Positions 53,973-62,399 of a stretch of 64,000 bases of DNA are shown one piece after another. Origin of the DNA: Paenibacillus ferrarius (GTDB lineage: Bacteria > Bacillota > Bacilli > Paenibacillales > NBRC-103111); NCBI RefSeq assembly GCF_002027705.1, contig NZ_MBTG01000072.1, positions 124,001-188,000 of the forward strand. The letters run 5' to 3'. Within the stretch, counting starts at the first letter, position 1. Every line of letters begins with the position of its first letter. The position numbers and the translations under genes are program-made. The notes below the pieces were generated by a model. It was not told the DNA's origin, did not search any database, and was given only the letters and a program-made list of their open reading frames with translations.

Positions 53973-54782
53973 ATGCAGACAAAAATCGTTTATGGTTGTG
54001 ATTTTAGCGGAGCGATTAATCCCTCTGAGAAAATCTTCCTCGCACGCGCAGAGCTAACCGCTGGAACTCTGCACATCCAAGACATCATCCATTGTGAAGA
54101 ACGGCTGGATCTTTACTACCATATTACAGCTCAGCAAGCCTATTGGGGCATGGACATGCCATTCGCTTATCCTGCGTTCATCTATGAGCACTTGGAAACA
54201 TTATCGGATTGGTCATCGCTCTATGACTTGGCCGTCCAAACCTCAAGAGTACAGTTCAAAGAGCAGATTGAGCATGCCATATCCTCGCTAGCCCAGACAC
54301 CAACGCGACGCACGGACGCCGCCTTGAACGCCAAAAGCCCACTCTCCAAGACGCCTATCAATATGTTGGGTCTCACCTATGGCGGGTTCAAGCTGCTTGC
54401 CCATTTAGTGCGCAGCGGCGTGAATGTGTACCCTTTTTCCGAGCAGTATACAGCGCGTTCCTGTGTTTATGAAGTTTATCCCTCCCACACATGGCGTATG
54501 TTGGGGCTCAAAAGGGGAATGCCGCTCTCCACGTTTATCGCTTCTTTCAATGACAAATATCCTCTACACATTGAGGTAAAGGATACGGTCTATACATGTA
54601 TTGCCGGGCTGAAACCAAGCATGCAGATGGATGCCTGCGACGCCGTGGCCGCCTGTGTCACGATGGCTTATGCGCTGGCCGCAAATCAATTGGATACTTC
54701 ATGGCATCAGAAGCCCACTTTTGCTACCGATGCGGAATGGGGCAGTTCTGCGCTTGAAGGTCTTATCGTAAGACTGAGTTAG
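53973..54782 (+). CDS. DUF429 family protein
   Basis: 269-residue protein with an RNase H-like opening (VYGCDFSGAINPSEKIFLA) and GMDMPFAYP, DAALNAKSPLSKTPINMLG, CVYEVYPSHTWRML and MDACDAVAACVTMAYAL blocks of the DUF429 family. Those Asp residues could form a metal-dependent nuclease site; no activity is established. ATG 53973 follows CAGGAGA. Convergent with tatD. Confidence 0.82.
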   Translation: MQTKIVYGCDFSGAINPSEKIFLARAELTAGTLHIQDIIHCEERLDLYYHITAQQAYWGMDMPFAYPAFIYEHLETLSDWSSLYDLAVQTSRVQFKEQIEHAISSLAQTPTRRTDAALNAKSPLSKTPINMLGLTYGGFKLLAHLVRSGVNVYPFSEQYTARSCVYEVYPSHTWRMLGLKRGMPLSTFIASFNDKYPLHIEVKDTVYTCIAGLKPSMQMDACDAVAACVTMAYALAANQLDTSWHQKPTFATDAEWGSSALEGLIVRLS

Positions 54783-54798
54783 CGCTTTAAGCTATCTT

Positions 54799-55593
54799 TT
54801 ACTCCAATCCAAAAAATTCTCGTGAAGTCCGCGTCGTGGCATCAACCACTTCTTCTGCCGTCTTCCCCAAACAACCAGCCACTGCCGCAGCAATGTGGGG
54901 AAGAAATTGCGGCTCATTACGGCCATCCCGAGGCTTCACAGGCAAATCACGAGGCGTTAGAAAAGGGGCATCCGTCTCCAGCATAAGGCGATCAAGCGGC
55001 ACCCTTTTCACAAGCTCACGCAGATGCTTGCCTCTCCGTTCATCGCAGATCCAACCCGTAATTCCGATGTAAAAACCTAGCTGCAGGTAGGTCTGAAGCT
55101 CTTGCATTGTGCCTGTAAAACAGTGAACAACCGCTTTGTTCATAGAACCGATGTAAGGCTTCAAAAGTCGAACGAAATCAACATGCGCTTCTCGTTCATG
55201 CAGAAACAGCGGCATTTGCAGCTCGCAAGCAAGCTTAATCTGCTCTTCAAACCATTTCTTCTGCACGTCGCGAGGCGAGAAATCCCGATTAAAGTCCAAA
55301 CCGCATTCCCCAATGGCCACAACTTGCGGAAGCTTTGCCAATTGCCGCAGTTTGCCTAGAGTTACAGCTGTGCAATGCCGCGTGTCATGGGGATGAACCC
55401 CTGCCGTCGCAAATAATTTCCCCGGAAATTGTTCGGCGTATCGCGCCGCTCCTTCACTATTCCTCAAGCTCGTTCCCGTGAGGATCAGCGGCGAAACTCC
55501 CGCTTCCAACGCGCTGGCGACCACGGCATCCCGATCCGTGTCAAACGAGCGATGCATCAGATTAACACCAATATCAATGAGGGATGGATTCAT
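54799..55593 (-). CDS. tatD: TatD family metal-dependent DNase
   Basis: 264-residue TIM-barrel nuclease. LIDIGVNLMH replaces the DTHCHL of most TatD proteins, as in E. coli TatD itself. TAGVHPHDTR, GECGLDFNRD, LFLHEREAH, VVHCFTGT and LETDAPFLTPRD carry the other metal ligands. Family members act as 3'-5' DNases/RNases. AAGGAGG lies 8 bases before the ATG, which overlaps the kptA stop by 20 bases, tying it to the RNA-repair operon as its last gene. Confidence 0.92.
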   Translation of the reverse strand: MNPSLIDIGVNLMHRSFDTDRDAVVASALEAGVSPLILTGTSLRNSEGAARYAEQFPGKLFATAGVHPHDTRHCTAVTLGKLRQLAKLPQVVAIGECGLDFNRDFSPRDVQKKWFEEQIKLACELQMPLFLHEREAHVDFVRLLKPYIGSMNKAVVHCFTGTMQELQTYLQLGFYIGITGWICDERRGKHLRELVKRVPLDRLMLETDAPFLTPRDLPVKPRDGRNEPQFLPHIAAAVAGCLGKTAEEVVDATTRTSREFFGLE

Positions 55594-56173
55594 TGGTTCC
55601 TACCTCCTTGGCGTGTTCATACACATAACAGAACTGAGCCGGCACACGATCTGCAAGCCATACTTCATTACCTGCATAATAGAAAACAACTCCGGCATGC
55701 GAAGCCTTCTCAGCCTCTACAGCCAAAATCACTAATTCCCCTCTTCGCTTGCCAGCAAGCGCGGCAAAGTGAAGCCCTTCTGATAAGTGCACATAATGAC
55801 GCTGCATGGAGCGCAGGCCCTGTTTCAGAATTGAGGGCGCTGCTTGCACATTCGTTCCATGGTACAGCACAGTTGGAGGAGCAGCTGCTGGATATCCGAC
55901 CTTATCGTGGCTATGCCCATAGCGGGCGCGAATGCGCTCTCCCTTAATCTCAAAACGCTGCTTCTCACAACGTTCCACAACCTCTTCGATATCTCCGACA
56001 CCGATATCCGACCACTTCGTTTGCTTATGAAGGGCACCCAGCAGCTCGCTTGTCGGACAAGAGCCATCGACAGGGTCAAGGCTCAGGCCAAATTCTTCAG
56101 GCGAATGCCGCAGCATTTTGCTCATAAACTTGCTTAATTTCGTATATTTTTCTTTATCTAACATATCATTCAC
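55574..56173 (-). CDS. kptA: RNA 2'-phosphotransferase (Tpt1/KptA)
   Basis: 199-residue enzyme that removes an internal RNA 2'-phosphate with NAD+, giving ADP-ribose cyclic phosphate. Signature LSKFMSKMLRHSPEEFGL (Arg22, His23), then VLYHGTNVQAAPSILKQGL, RHYVHLSE and the NAD-pocket Arg residues. In bacteria its RNA substrates are mostly unknown. It follows the AAA ATPase gene by 27 bases and overlaps tatD, so it belongs to the operon with rtcB and rlaP. That is notable because RtcB does not leave a 2'-phosphate. Confidence 0.92.
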   Translation of the reverse strand: MNDMLDKEKYTKLSKFMSKMLRHSPEEFGLSLDPVDGSCPTSELLGALHKQTKWSDIGVGDIEEVVERCEKQRFEIKGERIRARYGHSHDKVGYPAAAPPTVLYHGTNVQAAPSILKQGLRSMQRHYVHLSEGLHFAALAGKRRGELVILAVEAEKASHAGVVFYYAGNEVWLADRVPAQFCYVYEHAKEVGTNESIPH

Positions 56174-56200
56174 ACCCTGCTAATTAATTGTTTATTTTTC

Positions 56201-57520
56201 TCATTCATTCACCAGAAATCCTACTCGAATTTCCGATTCTTCTTTCATCCACGACATCGTCTGCCCTTTGTGCAGCTCCGTTTTCATGGATTTCACCAGC
56301 ATCTCGATGTCCACGCATTGTTCATAATGCCACTGAAGTGCGGCCGATACATATAATTCGTTAAGCTGCGCAAACGTAAAGCCGTCTGTTTGCTTTACCG
56401 TTATGTGAAGGAGTGCCTCCGTTAGAAGTTTGTTCATCCCTTTTTGCTTTAAATACGTTTCTCGCAGCACCATGTCCGGAAGCTTGATTTCATAAGCTCG
56501 ATCGAAGCGGCCGGCACGATTCATAAGCGCAGGATCTATTTGCTCCGGATAATTCGTTGTGCCAATGAGGAAAATCCCTTCCTTGGAGGTCGCGCCATCC
56601 AAAATGTTCAAGAAATAGGATCTCGCTCTCTGCGGCATAGCGTCTATATCTTCAATCACCAGAATCATAGGCGCCATATTGGCCGCAGCCTGAAACACCT
56701 CTTGAATCGAATCGCTGCAGGTGTTCTCCGTAATTTGCCAATACGCGACTGGCGCTTTCACACTGCCCGCGATCGACTTAACGAGCGTCGTCTTCCCATT
56801 GCCTGGCTTGCCGTACAGCAGAATCCCTCTTTTGTATGGAAGCTGATATTCCTTGAAAAAAGCTCGATCCTCCGTAAAAAATTGATCGATGGAACGATAG
56901 ATATCGGTCTTTACATCCTCTTTCATGATAACCTCCGAACGGTCCACCATGCGGGTAATAGGTGTAAGCTCTTTCTCCATCCCATGAGGTCCATCGGTGA
57001 AAACGGTCACTTGCCTGCGGTCCAAATCCCGCCGCCGCTGTCTGGCATGTTCCAGAAACCGATGCAAACTGGCATCATTTTCCGCAAAGACGAAATCCTC
57101 CACGCCAATTCCATGCAGGCGAAAGGTTGGCACTCTGGCTAATGCAATTCCCCATCCCGGATAAGCAAACACATTGTTGCGCAGCGTCGGATAGATGCAA
57201 TAGCTTGAAGCCTCATTTTCTCCACTCATGCCAAAAGCACGTGATTCCATATGATCAAAGATTCGGGTGACAAAATGGACATCACCACTTCCGCTCTTCA
57301 CATCCTGCTCAAGCATTTCCCAATACTCTTCTTTCCCGTCATCGCTCATATAAGGCTCGAAATGTTTCCCGTATCGTTCACCCAGAACCGTTTGAATGCG
57401 TTCGAGCACGTAAGCATAATCTCGATATGCGGTTAGCGAGCCTCCGTCAGACCTCACATGAGCGGATACGGCGGCGGCGCCTGCTTCATTTACCTTAGTC
57501 TTCATATTCAACTGATTCAT
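56201..57520 (-). CDS. BCS1-like AAA ATPase
   Basis: 439-residue ATPase. A 200-residue N-terminal domain of unknown fold is followed by a AAA module: Walker A GKPGNGKT (237-244), Walker B ILVIEDID (Glu290, Asp291), arginine-finger region NRAGRFDRAYEI. The GRFD and PEQIDPALMNR motifs fit classical AAA proteins of the BCS1/FtsH branch. Starts inside the rtcB stop (4-base overlap), so it is coupled to the ligase. It may remodel RNA-protein substrates for RtcB; inference. Confidence 0.85.
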   Translation of the reverse strand: MNQLNMKTKVNEAGAAAVSAHVRSDGGSLTAYRDYAYVLERIQTVLGERYGKHFEPYMSDDGKEEYWEMLEQDVKSGSGDVHFVTRIFDHMESRAFGMSGENEASSYCIYPTLRNNVFAYPGWGIALARVPTFRLHGIGVEDFVFAENDASLHRFLEHARQRRRDLDRRQVTVFTDGPHGMEKELTPITRMVDRSEVIMKEDVKTDIYRSIDQFFTEDRAFFKEYQLPYKRGILLYGKPGNGKTTLVKSIAGSVKAPVAYWQITENTCSDSIQEVFQAAANMAPMILVIEDIDAMPQRARSYFLNILDGATSKEGIFLIGTTNYPEQIDPALMNRAGRFDRAYEIKLPDMVLRETYLKQKGMNKLLTEALLHITVKQTDGFTFAQLNELYVSAALQWHYEQCVDIEMLVKSMKTELHKGQTMSWMKEESEIRVGFLVNE

Positions 57521-58938
57521 TTTGCACCTTTTACTGTCGCCATAGGCTTACATTTGGCAACAACGCTTGCCAAGCCAGCCCCAACAACACTTTCAATGAT
57601 TTGATCGACATCTTTATAAGCCTGAGGCGATTCATCGAGAATTGACTCTAATGACCTTTGGTTCACAACAATTTCATCATCCGTTCCTACGTGCATGGCG
57701 GCAGCGAATTCTTGAAGGGTCACCACTCTTTTCGTCGCGCTGCGCGAGCGGATGCGCCCTGCTCCATGACAGATCGAGTGGAAGTTCGCCTCACCGTCCG
57801 GAGCTCCTACCATGATATAGGAAGCCGTTCCCATCGAACCTGGAATCAGCGCAGGGTGACCTGTCGCGGCATAAGGCTCTGGATTGCCTGGATGTCCGGC
57901 GGGAAGCGCTCGCGTCGCCCCTTTGCGATGAACAAAATACGACTGCTCCTTGTGCTCCTCATTCCATGCATAGTTATGCATGAGATCATACAAGGTCGTC
58001 ATTTCAAACTTGGAACCAAACAGTTCCTTGCCCGCTTCACGAATCGCATAAGCAATGAGATGCCGATTGACTACGGCGTAGTTAAGCGCAGCATACATCA
58101 GATTGACGTAGTTTTGAGCAGCCGGATGTTCGAGAGGCGCGAACAGCAGCTTCGGGTCTGCCGTACCTAGCCCATTCATTCGCATCACTTTCTGCATATC
58201 GCTGCTGCAGTACTGATTGACCGAGCCGCCCCAGGCACGTGATCCTGAATGGATCATAACAATAACTTGACCATCGAAAAGCCCCCAGGCTTCTGCGATC
58301 TCCCGGTTCTCCTCCGCAATCTCAATCGATTGAATTTCCGCAAAATGATTGCCATTTCCCAGTGTCCCAAGCTGACGATGCGAGCGATGCCAAACCGAGT
58401 CTGGAAAGCGATTCAACGCATTTTCGTCTAAACTAAATTTACTGCTCTCTACATGCGTCAGCGAAGTTGCTTTTCGAGGCGTATAGCCATCGGGGATGTA
58501 CTTTTTGGGCAAGCCATGCAAGCCCTTCGTAACGACATGTTCTAATCGGATGTCAGAGAAATGCCCGCGCGCATGATCCTCTACCGGCAGGTACCTCTCA
58601 ATCGTCTTCACCAGCTTGCGGCGAAGCTTCACGTCTTTCAGCTCATCCTTATGCAGATTCGTCATATGCACCCGCATGCCGCAGCCAATGTCGCTGCCAA
58701 CGATAGAAGGCGACACATAGCCATCTTCAGTTCGCCATACAGCCGTTGTGCCAATACAAGTGCCTACACCGACATGCACATCAGGCGTATAGCTCATATA
58801 TACTTGATTCGGAATCTGCAAATTATTGTTAGCCATTTGAAACACTTGATAATCCAAAGCTTTGAACAGCTCCGGCCCTGCATACACATGTACAACCCCC
58901 GATGGGAGCTGGACCTGCTGAATATAATGTTCTTTCAT
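57517..58938 (-). CDS. rtcB: RtcB family RNA ligase (operon copy)
   Basis: 473-residue GTP- and Mn-dependent ligase that joins 2',3'-cyclic phosphate or 3'-phosphate ends to 5'-OH ends. Motifs: TPDVHVGVGTCIGTTAVW, VGSDIGCGMRVH (metal Cys), GNGNHFAEIQ, IHSGSRAWG, and SICHGAGRIRSRS with the guanylylated His391. Close paralogue of the enzyme at 60824. GAGAGG precedes the ATG. Follows rlaP by 15 bases. Confidence 0.93.
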   Translation of the reverse strand: MKEHYIQQVQLPSGVVHVYAGPELFKALDYQVFQMANNNLQIPNQVYMSYTPDVHVGVGTCIGTTAVWRTEDGYVSPSIVGSDIGCGMRVHMTNLHKDELKDVKLRRKLVKTIERYLPVEDHARGHFSDIRLEHVVTKGLHGLPKKYIPDGYTPRKATSLTHVESSKFSLDENALNRFPDSVWHRSHRQLGTLGNGNHFAEIQSIEIAEENREIAEAWGLFDGQVIVMIHSGSRAWGGSVNQYCSSDMQKVMRMNGLGTADPKLLFAPLEHPAAQNYVNLMYAALNYAVVNRHLIAYAIREAGKELFGSKFEMTTLYDLMHNYAWNEEHKEQSYFVHRKGATRALPAGHPGNPEPYAATGHPALIPGSMGTASYIMVGAPDGEANFHSICHGAGRIRSRSATKRVVTLQEFAAAMHVGTDDEIVVNQRSLESILDESPQAYKDVDQIIESVVGAGLASVVAKCKPMATVKGAK

Positions 58939-58953
58939 TCGGTTTATTCCTCT

Positions 58954-59736
58954 CTATGAACCCCAAACCTCCTTCAGCGCCTCTCGGAATAAGGCATCTA
59001 ATGCCGCATCCTGCTTTTCTTCAGAGACAACGATGTGTTTGGCGGTTTCTTCAAAATACGCGATTTGTCGTTCTAGAAAATCGTTGATGACCGTAATTTT
59101 CGGCTCTAGGTCGAATTCAACCCCAGCCTTTTTCCGTGTCAACAACGTCATCATTTCTTGTTTTAATGTTGATTCCGGCACCATGCGCTGAACCAACTCT
59201 TCAAAATCCATCGGCGGCATACTGCCATACGCCTCGATCCACCCACAGGCAAGCACTGGGCGAAGCACATAAAAATACTTTTTGATTTTCACATAATCGC
59301 CTTGCAAATATTCCCGGAAGTTCCCCTTAGCCATATGCAAATAGTGATACATACTGGATCTCGGGGAAAAAGTGAGCGGCGATAACGCACGGATTCGCTC
59401 CGTTATCAAGTACTGCTCCATATACTGAATCGGCGATTGCAGCCATTCGAGCAGCGGCGGGTTCGATTTGCGGAACAAATTGAGCGCCTTTTTCAAATCC
59501 CACCCATTGATATCGAGCTGGTCGCTAATCGGACACTCAATGACATCTCGTTTCTCGAATAGGGATAAATACCAGTCTGTTGGCCTTACATAGATGAACC
59601 TTACATCATAATCACTGTCCTTCGAGGGAAATCCCCATGCTCTGCTGCCGGATTCACAGGCATAAAGGATCCGCACCCCCTCCTCTTGCTCAATCCGTTG
59701 CAGCTCACGATCGATTTTATTTATATCAAATGTCAT
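58954..59736 (-). CDS. RlaP-type nucleotidyltransferase (RNA-repair associated)
   Basis: 260-residue member of the DNA polymerase beta superfamily, of the family named RlaP (YcgL in B. subtilis). Active site: CESGSRAWGF (Gly30-Ser31) and KDSDYDVR with Asp42 and Asp44. A helical C-terminal half follows. RlaP genes co-occur with rtcB and are thought to add nucleotides during RNA repair. First gene of the five-gene operon. ATG 59736 is 7-9 bases after AAAGGGTG; GTG 59745 overlaps that site. Only 44 bases separate it from an upstream terminator, and no good promoter lies in that gap. Confidence 0.87.
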   Translation of the reverse strand: MTFDINKIDRELQRIEQEEGVRILYACESGSRAWGFPSKDSDYDVRFIYVRPTDWYLSLFEKRDVIECPISDQLDINGWDLKKALNLFRKSNPPLLEWLQSPIQYMEQYLITERIRALSPLTFSPRSSMYHYLHMAKGNFREYLQGDYVKIKKYFYVLRPVLACGWIEAYGSMPPMDFEELVQRMVPESTLKQEMMTLLTRKKAGVEFDLEPKITVINDFLERQIAYFEETAKHIVVSEEKQDAALDALFREALKEVWGS

Positions 59737-59780
59737 GGGACTCACCCTTTCTTTATGTTTCTTTGTGTTAGAAAAACGTC

Positions 59781-59813
59781 AAAAAGCCATAGACCAAACA
59801 GCGTCTACGGCTT
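59781..59813 (-). terminator. intrinsic terminator or attenuator ahead of the RNA-repair operon
   Basis: Minus strand AAGCCGTAGAC ... GTCTATGGCTT, an 11-bp stem with one G-U and an 8-base loop, followed by a T run. It lies 44 bases upstream of the rlaP start. Confidence 0.7.
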
Positions 59814-59846
59814 CTATACACGAAATATGCACCATGCGATGCCTAT

Positions 59847-59936
59847 CTACGTATTTGTCAAAAGTCCGGTCGAGACCGAGGGTAAAATTTGCTCTTCAAT
59901 TGTCAGGTTATTCATAGAAATTTGATTGCGAATCAT
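59847..59936 (-). CDS. 29-codon leader ORF, possible regulatory peptide
   Basis: Begins MIRNQISMNNLTIEEQILPS and ends at TAG. The ATG stands 8 bases after AAAGGAGG, among the strongest sites in the window. It sits between a near-consensus promoter and a terminator, all upstream of rlaP. No known family. It may be a leader peptide for attenuation, or a small independent gene. Confidence 0.5.
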   Translation of the reverse strand: MIRNQISMNNLTIEEQILPSVSTGLLTNT

Positions 59937-59968
59937 ATCGTCGGCCTCCTTTCCATTCATTTACAAAC

Positions 59969-59998
59969 ATCATACGAGTCAAAGCCAGGAACTGTCAA
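59969..59998 (-). promoter_or_regulatory. promoter of the leader unit
   Basis: TTGACA at 59993-59998, 18-bp spacer, TATGAT at 59969-59974 on the minus strand; transcription would start about 25 bases before the leader ORF. Confidence 0.75.
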
Positions 59999-60084
59999 TC
60001 CGCTCCAGGCGGAAAGATTAATTATAGCGATCATACTTATTAATAAAAGTTATCAAAGCTTCTTTGGCCAATGCGAAGCCCTAT

Positions 60085-60113
60085 TTGTTCAGTTCGTGAA
60101 TTGCTGTTATTCT
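60085..60113 (+). promoter_or_regulatory. promoter of the toxin-antitoxin pair
   Basis: TTGTTC at 60085-60090, 17-bp spacer, TATTCT at 60108-60113, about 30 bases ahead of the antitoxin start. Confidence 0.5.
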
Positions 60114-60150
60114 AATCTTAGAACATAATTACGGAAAGAGGGTGTTGAAA

Positions 60151-60375
60151 TTGGCCAAAAAACTAGATGCTTATACATTAAATCTAATTAAAGAAGCTCT
60201 TGCTAAATTGGATGTCACTTATAAAAAAGTTAACATCGATTTAGAGAATGGACATATTTCCGAAGAACTTACTAGCATGAATATACAAAACTTATTAGAA
60301 CTTGGAAAAGGACTCAGCAAAGAAAGAGCTCAAGCTTGGGCAAGAGATGTTGAGGAGGCAAGAAATGACTGGTAA
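60151..60375 (+). CDS. putative antitoxin of a PIN-domain toxin
   Basis: 74-residue protein starting at TTG 60151 (MAKKLDAYTLNLIKEALAKLDV); GTG 60142 and TTG 60145 are nearer to the AAAGAGG site. Helical, with Leu/Lys-rich N-terminal and Ala/Glu/Arg-rich C-terminal parts. No AbrB, RHH, Phd or HTH motif is recognisable. The 11-base overlap with the PIN gene and upstream position are typical of antitoxins. Confidence 0.7.
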   Translation: MAKKLDAYTLNLIKEALAKLDVTYKKVNIDLENGHISEELTSMNIQNLLELGKGLSKERAQAWARDVEEARNDW

Positions 60376-60763
60376 GGTTCGAGCTATTCTTGATACAAAT
60401 ATTGCAATAGGGCTCATTCTTTCCGATCCTGAAATTTCTCAAAAACTACAGTTTTTACACGATGAGGGCGTCATATTCTGTATGTCAGTCATTTCTAAAT
60501 GTGAATTGCTCAGCGGAGCCAAAGATATAAAAGAAATTGAACAAATAATTAATTTAGGAAATGACAACTTTATTGAGGTTTCAAATGAAATCGCACAAAT
60601 CGCCGGAGAGATACGTCGCGAGCAAAAACAACGATACGGCAGAGTTATTAAAACACCGGATGCCTTAATAATAGCTACGGCTAGAATTTATGAATTATCA
60701 CTTTACACGAAAGATAGAGGCATGCATTTTGTTGAAGAATATGGTGTAACTTTAATCAAATAA
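60365..60763 (+). CDS. PIN-domain toxin (VapC-like ribonuclease)
   Basis: 132-residue PIN nuclease. Acidic residues: Asp10 in AILDTN, Glu47 in SKCELLSG, Asp99 in KTPDALIIATA and Asp117 in YTKDRGM, the full four-residue site for Mg-dependent RNA cleavage. VapC toxins cut tRNAs, rRNA or mRNA. ATG 60365 is 6 bases after GAGGAGG and overlaps the antitoxin. It sits between two rtcB loci. Base composition is lower in GC than its neighbours, suggesting recent arrival. Confidence 0.87.
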   Translation: MTGKVRAILDTNIAIGLILSDPEISQKLQFLHDEGVIFCMSVISKCELLSGAKDIKEIEQIINLGNDNFIEVSNEIAQIAGEIRREQKQRYGRVIKTPDALIIATARIYELSLYTKDRGMHFVEEYGVTLIK

Positions 60764-60823
60764 TTCTATCATCTAAAAAAACCTTTACCTCACATGACAC
60801 CCAATTTTGTCCCTCACGCTCCT

Positions 60824-62242
60824 CTAAACACCCTTAATCGCAACCATCGGCTTACAAGCAGCCACCACATCCGCCAGCGATGCACCTACTACACTATCAA
60901 TAATCTGATCCACATCTTTGTACGCTTGTGGGCATTCATCCAGAATCGTTTGCAAAGAACGATGATTCACCAGAATTTCTTCATCCGTTCCCACTTTGAG
61001 CGATTGGGCGAATTGATCAACAGTAACTAAGGCTTTCGTTGCCTTACGGGATCTAGCTCTGCCTGCGCCATGACAGATGGAATAGAAGTTCTTCGCACCT
61101 TCCTCTTTCCCGACCATAATGTAGGACGAGGTTCCCATCGAGCCGGGGATGAGCGCCGGATGACCGGTTTCTTTGTATGCAGCCGTATTCAGGAAATGGC
61201 CTGGCGGCAGCGCTCTTGTCGCACCCTTCCGATGAACCAACATCGTTTGATTACGGTGAAATTCTTTTAATGCATAGTTATGCATCAGGTCATACAGCAC
61301 GGGCAGTTCAGTCTCTCCGCCGAACACTTCGCGGAAAGCTTCCTGCACCCCATAGGCAATCATGTGTCGATTGCTTACCGCAAAGTTCAATGCCGAGTAC
61401 ATTAAATGCAAATAGGTTTGCCCTTCTCGGCTCTCAATTGGAGCATACAGCAAATTTCTGTCCGGATTTTCCACACCCCAGCTTTGCATCACTGCTCTGA
61501 AAACCTTCGTAAATTCTTGGCCTAAACGAGCGCCCCAAGCACGAGAGCCGGAATGAATCATGACGACAACTTGACCGTCGAACAAGCCCCATTTTGCCGC
61601 CAAATCCTTATGCGCTTCCGCGATCTCCAGATATTGAATTTCTATAAAATGGTTCCCACCACCCAGTGACCCGAGTTGTCCATGTGCGTATTTTTGAATT
61701 TTGGGCGGCAAATTTTCGAGGTACGCATGATCAAACTTAAATGTCGACTCTTCAACATGGGTCAACCATTGCTCGTTCGATCTATAGAGCTCAGGAAGCC
61801 CCTTCAGCCCATGTTTGACCACTTGTATAATATCAATATCCGCATAGTTCGTATTGGTTCGTTCATTCGTAGGAACATATTTTTCGATAGCCTTAATCAA
61901 TGTTCTGCGGATTTCTTTGTCTTGAATGTCCTTTTTATGCAAAGGTGTCGTATGCACCCGCATGCCGCAGCCGATATCAACACCAACAATGGAAGGAGAT
62001 ACGAAGCCATCGATCATCCCCCATACCGCAGTCGTTCCGATACAAGTCCCGATCCCCACATGGGCATCCGGCGTGTAGCTCATATGCTTGTTACGCGGAA
62101 TTCGCAGATTGTTGTCAGCCATTTCAAATACTTTGTCCTCAAAAGATTGGAACACTTCAGCATTTGCAAATACATGCAGGTTGCCGTGCTCCAGCGGCAT
62201 TTCATAATGATTGTTTCCATGTGTGATTGGTTTTAAGTCCAT
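60824..62242 (-). CDS. rtcB: RtcB family RNA ligase (second copy)
   Basis: 472-residue paralogue of the enzyme at 57517 with the same motif set: TPDAHVGIGTCIGTTAVW, VGVDIGCGMRVH, GGGNHFIEIQ, IHSGSRAWG and SICHGAGRARSRK with His391 at the identical position. ATG 62242 follows GGAGG at 8 bases; an upstream frame of 20 codons has no site. Single gene, divergent from the WYL regulator at 62400, which parallels RtcR-controlled rtcB operons in Proteobacteria. Confidence 0.93.
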   Translation of the reverse strand: MDLKPITHGNNHYEMPLEHGNLHVFANAEVFQSFEDKVFEMADNNLRIPRNKHMSYTPDAHVGIGTCIGTTAVWGMIDGFVSPSIVGVDIGCGMRVHTTPLHKKDIQDKEIRRTLIKAIEKYVPTNERTNTNYADIDIIQVVKHGLKGLPELYRSNEQWLTHVEESTFKFDHAYLENLPPKIQKYAHGQLGSLGGGNHFIEIQYLEIAEAHKDLAAKWGLFDGQVVVMIHSGSRAWGARLGQEFTKVFRAVMQSWGVENPDRNLLYAPIESREGQTYLHLMYSALNFAVSNRHMIAYGVQEAFREVFGGETELPVLYDLMHNYALKEFHRNQTMLVHRKGATRALPPGHFLNTAAYKETGHPALIPGSMGTSSYIMVGKEEGAKNFYSICHGAGRARSRKATKALVTVDQFAQSLKVGTDEEILVNHRSLQTILDECPQAYKDVDQIIDSVVGASLADVVAACKPMVAIKGV

Positions 62243-62399
62243 TGCACTAACCTCCGTTGTTCTTATGCACTTATCTTCGCTTATTTCTAACTGCTCGAAC
62301 ATGGCGAAAGTATGACGACACCTAAAAAGTTTCCATTTTCTCCAAATGATGCTCCTGTTACAATAAGAGCAGGTTGTTAGGCAGAGCGGGGGATTGATT

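Noticed and set aside
60764..60823. Terminator between the PIN gene and the second rtcB
   Set aside because: A T run is present on the minus strand, but no stable stem precedes it.
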